Origin: an uncultured Clostridia bacterium
GTDB lineage: Bacteria; Bacillota; Clostridia; Christensenellales; CAG-1252
Assembly (NCBI GenBank): GCA_946648015.1
Contig: CAMPCZ010000006.1
Location: 1-32,697 of the forward strand
Length of the DNA stretch: 32,697 nt
Reading direction: 5' to 3'
The notes under the pieces are model-generated. The model was not told the DNA's origin. It was given only the letters and a program-made list of their open reading frames with translations, and ran no database searches. The position numbers were made by a program, and so were the translations under genes. Shown here piece by piece: positions 17,801 to 25,856 of the stretch (positions within the stretch are counted from its first letter, which is position 1; every line of letters begins with the position of its first letter).

Positions 17801-19806
17801 CCGCATTTAGCGCGGAGGCACCGCTCACCCTGCTTGCTCCCACCGCCAACGGCTATGTATTCGAGGGCTGGTATCTCGACGCCGCCTATACCGAGGCGAT
17901 AGCGTCTACGGCAAACATCTACCGAAATATAAACGTCTATCCCAAATGGAAAAAGGGTGAATACACCATAACCTACGCCGACTTCAGTGAAGATGAGATA
18001 GACGCGCTCAAACTGCCCACCACCTACACGTTGGGCGGCGCCCTCAACACCACCGCCAAGTTTACGAGCGCTCTTGCCAACAAGATGAAACGCTACGGCT
18101 ATACCCTTGGCGGCGTGTACACAGACCCCGGTCTGGACGAAGCGTATCGCGTTACCTCGCTTGGCAACGCCAACGTGGCGAGCGGTGCGCCCTACTGCGC
18201 CGACGTGGTGCTGTACGGCAAGTGGTCTGCGACAACCTACACCATCACCCTCAAATACAAGACCTCTGCCACCGCCAGCACCAACTATGCGGCAGCCGAG
18301 TGGAACGGCGCATATTCCAAGCAGTTGACGGTGGAAGACTTGGGCGCCGACGGATTGGCTATGCCCATTATGACGATGAAGGGTTACGCCACCCAAACCG
18401 AATGGTATACCGACGTGGCTTGCACCAAACAAGTGACCGAGGACGGCAAGTTGACTTTGGCCAAAATGGCCGCATATATCAGTAGCACCAACCAAACGCT
18501 CTATTGCCCCTATGCCGAGCAAAAGTACGACGTGTACTACACGGTGGACGTATCTATGATGGCAGAAGACACCGAGATCGAGTTGCCCCAAGCCGACCAG
18601 TACACCTATTTTGCCAACTTCACTTTGCCCACGGTGGCCATTCCCGACCAATATGCGGACACGTTGCGCTGGATAGGCTGGTATTTGGAGCCTACCTACG
18701 AAACCCAAATAGCGACTATTGCCAAAAACACCTATGCCGAGGCACTGCATTTGTACGGACGTATAGAGCAGATCCATACCATCACCTACGATGCCCAAGG
18801 CGCGACCATAAGCGGCGGCGTCGGCAATTTTGCCAAAGGCGAAACCATCACCTTGCCCACCCCCACCATCTCCGACCGCACCAAGAGCTTTTCGGGGTAC
18901 TATTTGGAAGGATACGGCAATATAGGCACTACCCTACCCGACATAGACCAAGACGTGGTTTTGACGCCCTTATTCTACAATAGCACCACCAAAAACATAG
19001 TGGTGGAATACGCCGAAGACAAAGCTTCGGGCATCGTCAAAACCTATTTGGGCACCACGGCGTGCACCTTGCCCACCTTGATGGGCACGGCCGCAATGTT
19101 TACGTCGAATACGGCAGTGCCCGTTCTTGCCATCGGCGAACGAGCCTTTGCGGACAAAACCCTCGCTTCGGTGACGGTGCCGGCCGGCTACCAAGTCGTA
19201 GGTGCCGGCGCCTTTGCCGGCAGCCGCCTGACGACTATCACCCTACCAAACACCGTCACGAGCATAGGTAGGCGCGCTTTCGGCTCTTGCACCGCGCTCA
19301 AAACGGCCACCATCAACGGCGGTTCTATAGGCGGTAGCAGCTACCTGTTCAGCGGATGCACAGCCCTCACCACCGCTACCATCAACGGGGCGTCCATTGC
19401 GGCGGATAGCCGCATCTTCGACGGATGCACAGCCCTTGCCACCGTCACCATCAACACCGACGAGGTAGGCAGCGAAGTATTGGTAGGTGCTGCAGCGCTC
19501 AGTACCCTGTACGTAACGGGCGCAGTTACGCTGACCGCCATGTTCGAGACTACGTCGGGCAACGTGCGCTATCCCGCGACGTTCGCTACATTACACATTA
19601 CCGGCGCCACACTGTCTAGCGACTTCGACAACAACATCAACAAGTTGAGCACCGTCACCTCGGTATATCTCGATTCCGCCACGATGGTCGATATTAGTTC
19701 GGCGTCTATGTCCATATTCCTATCTACGCGCACCATCTACGTGCCCAATGCCCTGTTGTCGGCCTATCGCGAGGCCTATCCCGACTGGACGTTTGAACGC
19801 AAATAG
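14887..19806 (+). CDS. Giant surface lipoprotein: Ig-like domains, about a dozen InlB/Listeria-Bacteroides-type repeats, C-terminal LRR_5 repeats
   Basis: Lipobox LLASAC; recurrent GYxFxGWYxD...LYAKW units; C-terminal IGERAFADKTLASVTVP...TSIGRRAFGSCTALKTATI. Confidence 0.88.
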   Translation: MKRKLCRIVCLIVLATFVALLASACGEDVKLVSISVDGSTLKNVYTQGDQLDLEGADLILSYSDGTTESVELTRGMIANNFDSAAVGTHSLVINYEDQSCRFSYTVHARPVESNVAAASLQDEYATYRIGDAFAYQGTLNATFNDGTEASWPLANIKSVMTISGFKTDKAGTYTCLLHYDSPYGAIEVDYTYSVEPLAQIESAAYQYTQPIKAFVGDTRAEFAAHLAQYPFVLTYADGTTAEIFVNTANAIDRTFAAETAGDNYTVAVTVSDSHGRSTRVNVQYSVVERHEVYTVTFDPNYGGISPIEEHTDAETGKIAQQNFSRKGYICRGWYVDTEDGERFDFGAEVTRDLYLVAKWQIQDYYIKITSFGTAYGSTRYFTINDTITLEPPLAPAEGYEFLYYAYNGTPIEHETILPGTFAENLELVAVWRAITYDLTYDLHDSAAYPVQNKEDFAAATYTTQDSRLLPTPLRAGYVFMGWSTDQAGRNVIDTLSGLVGDLTLHANWSAETYYITFVQASNGNVIGNRKSFSINSTDTVIEPAQLTGYRFEGWYLDQQCTRAFYSQNGQYVLKRGAYTADFTLYAKTTIVYSLRLAGGKTDVLTFAIGEDEDEAYLAAWHAASKGTNCDLDYWYYAGDDELPPLSLYVLDDEGNEHISLSTQALAAYDGKTLTAVWKGRTRNVTYYYGYDDVVEYDTYDTYLGATLPTPTRGGYRFAGWRRNAALTGEVYTEIKSCQYDVNLFFYAKWIAVPYTLTFHYMIDEALLTTRLNGLTAVNGTVYTLDYTVESDDFAFAPMPQAKYNTFGGWFPTTEYRPETRMGSLPQGTYDVTDLYCKWTPTVYGVRFLSAGGGDFVGALAADQTTDVSYYSDDVLLYTPTRPGYTFEGWYVDKNCTTPVATNDAGQYWLDLSALFAQAGDALLPDTGEKQYLTTVYAKWSAISYTATFVTVKVNNTTVQVLDNPNATEGDTAAFSAEAPLTLLAPTANGYVFEGWYLDAAYTEAIASTANIYRNINVYPKWKKGEYTITYADFSEDEIDALKLPTTYTLGGALNTTAKFTSALANKMKRYGYTLGGVYTDPGLDEAYRVTSLGNANVASGAPYCADVVLYGKWSATTYTITLKYKTSATASTNYAAAEWNGAYSKQLTVEDLGADGLAMPIMTMKGYATQTEWYTDVACTKQVTEDGKLTLAKMAAYISSTNQTLYCPYAEQKYDVYYTVDVSMMAEDTEIELPQADQYTYFANFTLPTVAIPDQYADTLRWIGWYLEPTYETQIATIAKNTYAEALHLYGRIEQIHTITYDAQGATISGGVGNFAKGETITLPTPTISDRTKSFSGYYLEGYGNIGTTLPDIDQDVVLTPLFYNSTTKNIVVEYAEDKASGIVKTYLGTTACTLPTLMGTAAMFTSNTAVPVLAIGERAFADKTLASVTVPAGYQVVGAGAFAGSRLTTITLPNTVTSIGRRAFGSCTALKTATINGGSIGGSSYLFSGCTALTTATINGASIAADSRIFDGCTALATVTINTDEVGSEVLVGAAALSTLYVTGAVTLTAMFETTSGNVRYPATFATLHITGATLSSDFDNNINKLSTVTSVYLDSATMVDISSASMSIFLSTRTIYVPNALLSAYREAYPDWTFERK
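19289..19457 (+). repeat. 69-bp tandem repeat (23-aa LRR units) inside the giant gene
   Basis: GCACxGC(G/C)CT...ACC(G)x(C/T)ACCATCAAC recurs at 19289, 19358 and 19427, exactly 69 bp apart. Confidence 0.8.
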
Positions 19807-19831
19807 CGAAAGATGCCGGCGTAGCCGAAAC

Positions 19832-19869
19832 AAAAAATGCACCTGCCCCAATGGCAGGTGCATTTTTTT
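19832..19869. terminator. Bidirectional terminator between giant lipoprotein gene and htpG
   Basis: AAAAAATGCACCTGCC CCAAT GGCAGGTGCATTTTTTT. Confidence 0.9.
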
Positions 19870-19882
19870 GTTACCATTTCGT

Positions 19883-21733
19883 TCAGTCCGTCAAGAGTTT
19901 GGTTACCTTGGCCACGTATTCGGCTGGGTTGTCGATATTGAGCCCCACCGACATACACGCGTGCGCATACAGCACGTCCACCAAGTCGCCGGCGGCCTCC
20001 TGATCGGTGCCGTACAGAGCGCACAGTTTGGCAAATACGGGGTGTTCGACGTTGATCTCGAGCACACGCTCGGCGCGCACGTTGCCCTCCGCATTGGGCA
20101 TAGCGTTGAGTACGCGCTCCATCTCCAAACTCACGTCGCCCATTGCCGTTAGGCACACCGCGTGCGATTTGAGTCGGGTGGTAGGTTTCACTTTGGCCAC
20201 CTTGTCGCCCAAACGTTGTTTGGCAAAGTCGAGCACGTCTTGGTGCGCATCGGGCGCGGCGTCGTCGTCCTCTACCGCCTCGTCGGCGATGTTGGCAAAG
20301 GATTTCTCCTTATAGTCGCGCAGCATCTTTACGGCAAATTCGTCTATATCCGTATCGAAGCAAAGGATATCATAGCCTTTGTCCAGCAACTGCTCGCTTT
20401 GCGGCATCGCCTTGACCATAGCCACCGATTTGCCTATACCGTAGTAGATGGAAGTCTGCCCTTCGGGCATTGCTTCGACGTACTCTTTGAGAGATACGAG
20501 TTTATCCTCTTTGACGCTACGCCACAACAAGAGGTCTTGCAACAATTCTTTGTTCATACCCCAATCGGCATAGGCGCCGTATTTGAGTTGCAACCCAAAT
20601 GCTTTGTAGAAGTCTTCGTATTTTTGGCGGTCTTTGCCCATCAAAGAGAGTAATTCCTTTTGGATCTTGCTCTTGAGATTGTCGGCAATGCCCTTGAGTT
20701 GATGATTTTGTTGTATGGTCTCGCGCGAAATATTGAGGGGCAGATCGCTATCGACCAAGCCACGCACAAACGAGAAGCAGTCGGGCAACAAATCGGCGCA
20801 TTTTTCGCTGATCATCACGCCTGCCGTGTACAATTTGAGACCTTTTTCGTAGTTTTTGCTATAGTAGTCATAGGGTGCGCGGGCGGGGATGAACAGCAAC
20901 GCCTTGTAGTCCACCTTGCCCTCCACTTTGGTGTGAATGACAAGTAGCGGCGCCTCGTAGTCGTGAAAGTTGGACTTATAAAACTCGTTGTATTCCTCTT
21001 CTTTGACCTCGTTTTTGTTTTTGACCCACAGCGGCGTCATCGAGTTGATGGTCTTGTCCACTTTGGTCTCTTTTTCCTCGCCGCCCTCTTCGTCGGCGGG
21101 TTGCCATTCGCTCACCGTCATTCGTATGGGATAGCGGATATAGTCGCTGTATTTTTTGATCAGATCGCGCAAGGTGTACTCTTGCAAAAAGCGGTCGTAG
21201 TCTTCCTCTTCCGTATTATCTTTCAGATAGAGGGTTATCTCGGTGCCGTTGGTGTCCTTGGTAGAGGGTTTGATATCATACCCTTCCACACCGTTGGAAG
21301 TCCATACGTTGGCATTGTCCTCGCCGTATTTGCGCGACAGCACACGCACTTTTTTCGCCACCATAAACGCCGAATAAAACCCCACGCCGAATTGACCGAT
21401 GATGTCGATATTCTCGTCGGTGTTTTGCTGTTTGAAGTCCAGCGAGCCCGAACGCGCGATGACGCCCAAATTGGAGTCCAACTCGTCGGCACTCATACCT
21501 ATGCCGTTGTCGCTTACGGTGATAGTGCGCTGCTCTTTGTCTACGTCCACACGAATATAAAAATCATCTCGCGTGAGGCCGCTGATGTTCTCGGTCAAAC
21601 TCTTAAAGTACAGTTTGTCGATGGCGTCCGAACAGTTGGAGATCAACTCGCGCAAGAAAATCTCCTTGTTGGTGTAGATAGAGTTGATCATAATGTCCAA
21701 GATTTTTTGCGATTCCGTTTTGAATTTTCTCAT
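19883..21733 (-). CDS. htpG: Molecular chaperone HtpG (Hsp90)
   Basis: MRKFKTESQKILDIMINSIYTNKEIFLRELISNCSDAIDK; DNGIGMSADEL; GQFGVGFYSAFMVA. Confidence 0.97.
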   Translation of the reverse strand: MRKFKTESQKILDIMINSIYTNKEIFLRELISNCSDAIDKLYFKSLTENISGLTRDDFYIRVDVDKEQRTITVSDNGIGMSADELDSNLGVIARSGSLDFKQQNTDENIDIIGQFGVGFYSAFMVAKKVRVLSRKYGEDNANVWTSNGVEGYDIKPSTKDTNGTEITLYLKDNTEEEDYDRFLQEYTLRDLIKKYSDYIRYPIRMTVSEWQPADEEGGEEKETKVDKTINSMTPLWVKNKNEVKEEEYNEFYKSNFHDYEAPLLVIHTKVEGKVDYKALLFIPARAPYDYYSKNYEKGLKLYTAGVMISEKCADLLPDCFSFVRGLVDSDLPLNISRETIQQNHQLKGIADNLKSKIQKELLSLMGKDRQKYEDFYKAFGLQLKYGAYADWGMNKELLQDLLLWRSVKEDKLVSLKEYVEAMPEGQTSIYYGIGKSVAMVKAMPQSEQLLDKGYDILCFDTDIDEFAVKMLRDYKEKSFANIADEAVEDDDAAPDAHQDVLDFAKQRLGDKVAKVKPTTRLKSHAVCLTAMGDVSLEMERVLNAMPNAEGNVRAERVLEINVEHPVFAKLCALYGTDQEAAGDLVDVLYAHACMSVGLNIDNPAEYVAKVTKLLTD

Positions 21734-21768
21734 ATATACTCTCCTTTCGCTACTTGGTGCGTAATTTT

Positions 21769-24102
21769 CTAATCCTCGTCGTGCATGGCTTGCACCTCTT
21801 CCACGGGCAGTCGCAACGCTTTGCCGGCGGGCATCTTTTTGGTGGGGCACTTGAGCATGGCGCCAAAGCGCATACGCTTGGAGCCGTGCTTAAGTTGATA
21901 ACTCGATATGATATCTATCACTTGCTCCTTTAGGGGGCGGTTGGCGTTCCACACGCACGAAGTCAAGCGCAGCGTATACCCCTTGGCCGTGTCGAAGGTG
22001 ATGGTCACCTTACCGTCCACGAGAGGCGTGCCGTCCTCCAAAACGGCGGCCTCCACGTCGGCAAAATGCAGCGTAACGGTACGCTGCGCGGGCAGCACCG
22101 ACGGGTCGCCCGTGGGGGGCGCTATCTCGACGGTGAGCGCGTCGCCCACCTCACGCAGTGCTATCGAAGTTTGGGCAAATTTGCCTTGTCTATACGCCTT
22201 GGTTTCGCCGTCGTCCTCATATAAGTCGAATTGACCGTTGCCGTGGTAAAAGCGGATCTCCATATCCTGATCGCACGACACGTCGTTGCCGTCGGCCGAC
22301 GCATACATGGGGATAATGGCGCCCGCCGAGGCCAACACGGGTATGCTTTGCGTATCGCGGCACATCGTATAGTAGCGACCGCCACGGTACACGTCGCCCG
22401 TAAAGATGTCGGTGTAGGTGCCCTCCGGCAACCAAACTTTGGCCGAGGCACGCAACGTTTTTTTGTTGACGCGCTCGCAGATGGGCGCCACAATCAGTTG
22501 GGAACCGAAGCGATATTGATTGGGCACGGTATACGCCTCGGGGCTCAGGGGATTGCCGTAGTACATGGGCTCGCATAGCGCCACCCCCTCGGTGTGGGTG
22601 CGATATGCCGCCGAATAGATATAGGGAATCAAACGATGCCTCAAACGCATATAATCGCGTATGATTCGGTGGGCTTCGCCGCCGCACTTCCAAGGCTCCT
22701 TGCCCATGAACTCGTTGGACGTGGAGTGCAATCGATGAATGGGGCTGAACACGCCGAATTGTACCCAACGCAAGTAGAGTTCGTCATCCTTGCGCCGCAA
22801 GTGATGGCCGCCTATGTCGTGGCTCCACCAAGTGTAGCCGGCGTTGGCGGCATTGGCCGTAAAATAGGGTTGAAACGCCAAACTCGCCCAATTTTGGCAA
22901 CTATCGCCCGAGAACCCAAGCGGATAGCGGTGCGAGCCCTCCTTGGCATAGCGCGACAAAATGAGGGGGCGCTTTTCGCCGCGGTCGGCGTCGAGATAGT
23001 GGTAGTGATTGAGCGCCCACAACGGATCCAGACCCTTTACATCCGAATTCGTACCCTGCTGCCAATCGAGCCACCAAAAATCCACACCCTCCTCTTCCAA
23101 GGGGTGATGTAGCACGTCGAAGTAGGCGTTCAAAAACTTTTTGTCGCCCAACTTAAACTCGATATAGGGCTTTTTGCTTGCGTCCAACCCCATGGCCTCG
23201 CACATTGCGCCGTACGCGTCCTCGTAGGGTCGCACCCCGTGCGACGGATGCACGTTGAGCGTGACGTGGTAGCCCGTGGACTTGAGCCTATCCAGCATAG
23301 CCTTGTGGTCGGGGAAAAGGTCGGTATTCCAGCTATACCCCGTCCAGCCGGGCATAAAGCGACTCATAAATCTATCTTCGATGTTGGGGGTTGGCTTGGG
23401 CTTGGCACCTTTGCCAAAACGCTTGATCACGTCCACCCAATGCCAATCCATATCTATGGTGGCCACCGTTACGGGTATCTTTTCGCGTTCGAAGTGCTCG
23501 ATGACGTCGAGATATTCCTCTTGGGTATAGGCCTTGTAGCGGCTCCACCAGTTGCCCAATGCGTAGCGCGGAATGAGGGGCACCTCGCCCGCAATGCCAT
23601 AAAACGCGCGCATCCACTCGCGGTAGTCGCGGCCATAGGCAAACACATAGTAGTCCTTGCCGCCCTTACGCTGCACTATCTTGTCGCCGTCGAGCAAAAG
23701 GCTGTCGTCCCGCATGATGCTCACACCGCCGGTGGATACGATGCCCTTGTCCAATCGAATGGGCCCCAGCGTGTTGTCGAGCGTGCGCGCCGTACCGCGC
23801 AAGTTGCCGCGCTCGAAGTTGGTGATGACGTTGTCGCCCATCTTTACGTACAGCAACTTGCCCTTGTCGCTGACCGCGAACGTGGCGCGCTTGGTCGTGA
23901 CGGTCAACGTACCGTTCTGCTGTGCCGTTTGATACACCACCGCACCCAAGTTACGACGCCACACCTTTTGGGTGGCCAAATCGACGTAGGGTTTGGTTTC
24001 TACGCGCAGCAGGCCGTCGCATATGACGCTAATGCGCGTTTCGCCAAACACATACGTATTTTCGCTGGCGGCGGGAGCCGCGCCTATTGCAAATCTTGTC
24101 AT
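21769..24102 (-). CDS. Glycoside hydrolase family 31 (alpha-glucosidase/alpha-xylosidase type)
   Basis: GH31 catalytic barrel features (VDFWWLDWQQG; LILSRYAKEGSHRYPLGFSGDS; WWSHDIGGH), followed by beta-sandwich. Confidence 0.92.
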   Translation of the reverse strand: MTRFAIGAAPAASENTYVFGETRISVICDGLLRVETKPYVDLATQKVWRRNLGAVVYQTAQQNGTLTVTTKRATFAVSDKGKLLYVKMGDNVITNFERGNLRGTARTLDNTLGPIRLDKGIVSTGGVSIMRDDSLLLDGDKIVQRKGGKDYYVFAYGRDYREWMRAFYGIAGEVPLIPRYALGNWWSRYKAYTQEEYLDVIEHFEREKIPVTVATIDMDWHWVDVIKRFGKGAKPKPTPNIEDRFMSRFMPGWTGYSWNTDLFPDHKAMLDRLKSTGYHVTLNVHPSHGVRPYEDAYGAMCEAMGLDASKKPYIEFKLGDKKFLNAYFDVLHHPLEEEGVDFWWLDWQQGTNSDVKGLDPLWALNHYHYLDADRGEKRPLILSRYAKEGSHRYPLGFSGDSCQNWASLAFQPYFTANAANAGYTWWSHDIGGHHLRRKDDELYLRWVQFGVFSPIHRLHSTSNEFMGKEPWKCGGEAHRIIRDYMRLRHRLIPYIYSAAYRTHTEGVALCEPMYYGNPLSPEAYTVPNQYRFGSQLIVAPICERVNKKTLRASAKVWLPEGTYTDIFTGDVYRGGRYYTMCRDTQSIPVLASAGAIIPMYASADGNDVSCDQDMEIRFYHGNGQFDLYEDDGETKAYRQGKFAQTSIALREVGDALTVEIAPPTGDPSVLPAQRTVTLHFADVEAAVLEDGTPLVDGKVTITFDTAKGYTLRLTSCVWNANRPLKEQVIDIISSYQLKHGSKRMRFGAMLKCPTKKMPAGKALRLPVEEVQAMHDED

Positions 24103-24103
24103 A

Positions 24104-25675
24104 TCAATCTCCTTTGGTCAATATTTCTTTTATTCTCTTTTTCAATTCGTCTATGCCTTGGCCCGTCTTGGCGCTGACCACCACCGAATCCACCCGTTGG
24201 GGCAACTCGGTCTGTAGCCCGCGGTCGCACTTGTTGTACACCGTCAACACGGGGGCGAACGCGCCTATCTCGGCCAACACGCCGAGCACCACGTCGTACT
24301 CCTCCAAAAGCTGCGGACTGCTTGCGTCCACCACGTGCAACAACAGATCGGCGTACCTCGCCTCGTCCAAGGTGCTCTTGAACGCTTCCACAAATTCGTG
24401 CGGCAAGCGGCGTATAAAGCCCACCGTGTCCGTCAAAAGGTATTTGTAGCCATCGTCCCACACGGTGCGACTGACGGAGTCCAACGTGGCAAACAACTTG
24501 TTTTCCTCCAACACGCCCGCCTTGGTGATATAATTCATCAAGGTACTTTTGCCCGCGTTGGTATAGCCGACGATCACCACGTTTTTCAGCCCGCCCGCGG
24601 CGCGGGTTTGGCGGCGCGTATCGCGCTCGGATTGTAGTTTTTGCAACTTTTCGCGCACTTGACCGATTTGGCGACGTATCGCACGGCGATCCATTTCGGC
24701 CTTGGTTTCGCCGGCGCCCGCTACGGCGTGCAATCCGCCGCGCTGGCGTCCCATACTTTCGCCGGCGCCCGCTACCATGGGCAACCGATGCTGCAATCGC
24801 GCCAACTCCACCTGCAACTTGCCTTCGTTAGTGGTGGCGTGTTTGGCGAAAATATCCAAAATGATGCCCGTTCTATCCAGCAATGCCAACCCCAATGCTT
24901 CCGCAAGGTTTTTGAATTGCAAGGCGCTGAGTTGATGGTCGCAAATAACGGTATCGGCGTGGCGCACCTGACACTCCAGCGCCAACTCGCCCACCTTGCC
25001 GCTACCCACGTAGGTACTGCGATCGGGGTCTCGTTTTTGCACCATTGTACCCACCGTTTGGTAGCCCAAAGTCTTAGAGAGCGCGGCCAACTCTTCCAAC
25101 GATTGCTCGATGTCGGAGTCCTGCCCGGCGTGCACCAACATGGCGCGGCGCGCACCCGTTTGGGGCAAGACCTTATCCTTGGTATCGGCCTCGGCCAACC
25201 CAATGCGGCGCAAAAGGTCGCCGTCGTCGAAGTGACTGCCGCGAATATACAGTTTCTCTACCCCGCCGGCGGTCAAGTAGGCCACCTCCATGTCCACCAC
25301 GCGGCCGTCTTTTATGCCCACGGCGCACATACAGTCGTAGCGGCCGGACACCAATGCGCTGACGTCAACGTCGCTAAGATGCCCCGAGGCGTTGGGGTGG
25401 GTATGTATGCACCGCACCCCGGCCAAGCGTTTGTCGGCGCGCTTTTGCCGAAGATCTTTGAGCGGTACCGTAGTGGCATTGCCTATGCCTATGGCCAGCA
25501 AGCGACCGTTGCGCGCAATAAAAACACACAATTCGCGGTTGAGCGAAAGCGAAGTTTTCACCATATTTTGCAACAATTCTCTATCTACAAACAAAGTGCG
25601 GTCATACTCCTGCTCCCACTCCTTCATTTGCCATAGCGTTGCACGTTTGATACCGTCTGTGTTGCCGTAAATCAT
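24104..25675 (-). CDS. hflX: GTPase HflX with N-terminal JAMM-like domain
   Basis: GYTNAGKSTLMN, DTVGFIRRLPHEFVEAFKSTL, HAVAGAGETKAE; N-terminal HTHPNASGHLSDVD. Confidence 0.93.
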   Translation of the reverse strand: MIYGNTDGIKRATLWQMKEWEQEYDRTLFVDRELLQNMVKTSLSLNRELCVFIARNGRLLAIGIGNATTVPLKDLRQKRADKRLAGVRCIHTHPNASGHLSDVDVSALVSGRYDCMCAVGIKDGRVVDMEVAYLTAGGVEKLYIRGSHFDDGDLLRRIGLAEADTKDKVLPQTGARRAMLVHAGQDSDIEQSLEELAALSKTLGYQTVGTMVQKRDPDRSTYVGSGKVGELALECQVRHADTVICDHQLSALQFKNLAEALGLALLDRTGIILDIFAKHATTNEGKLQVELARLQHRLPMVAGAGESMGRQRGGLHAVAGAGETKAEMDRRAIRRQIGQVREKLQKLQSERDTRRQTRAAGGLKNVVIVGYTNAGKSTLMNYITKAGVLEENKLFATLDSVSRTVWDDGYKYLLTDTVGFIRRLPHEFVEAFKSTLDEARYADLLLHVVDASSPQLLEEYDVVLGVLAEIGAFAPVLTVYNKCDRGLQTELPQRVDSVVVSAKTGQGIDELKKRIKEILTKGD

Positions 25676-25707
25676 ATCGTTTTATATCCTTTGGATATAC
25701 CTTATCT

Positions 25708-25736
25708 ATTGTAACGCCTTCGCGCCCAAAAGTCAA
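25708..25736 (-). promoter_or_regulatory. hflX operon promoter
   Basis: Minus strand TTGACT (25731-25736), 17 bp, TACAAT (25708-25713). Confidence 0.75.
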
Positions 25737-25785
25737 TACCTTGCGCTCCTTGTGCGCAAAACCGCCAAGCCCGCCAAAATGGATA

Positions 25786-25814
25786 TTGACACGCAAGGTT
25801 TTGTAATATATAAT
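25786..25814 (+). promoter_or_regulatory. GH3 gene promoter
   Basis: TTGACA (25786-25791), 17 bp, TATAAT (25809-25814). Confidence 0.85.
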
Positions 25815-25856
25815 TAACATAATTACATACCAAGGGCAATGCCCGAAGGAGCGTAT

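Noticed and set aside
14842-19806. CRISPR-like or DNA-level repeat array in the giant ORF
   Set aside because: Repeats are protein-level domain repeats, diverged in DNA, with no spacer/direct-repeat pattern
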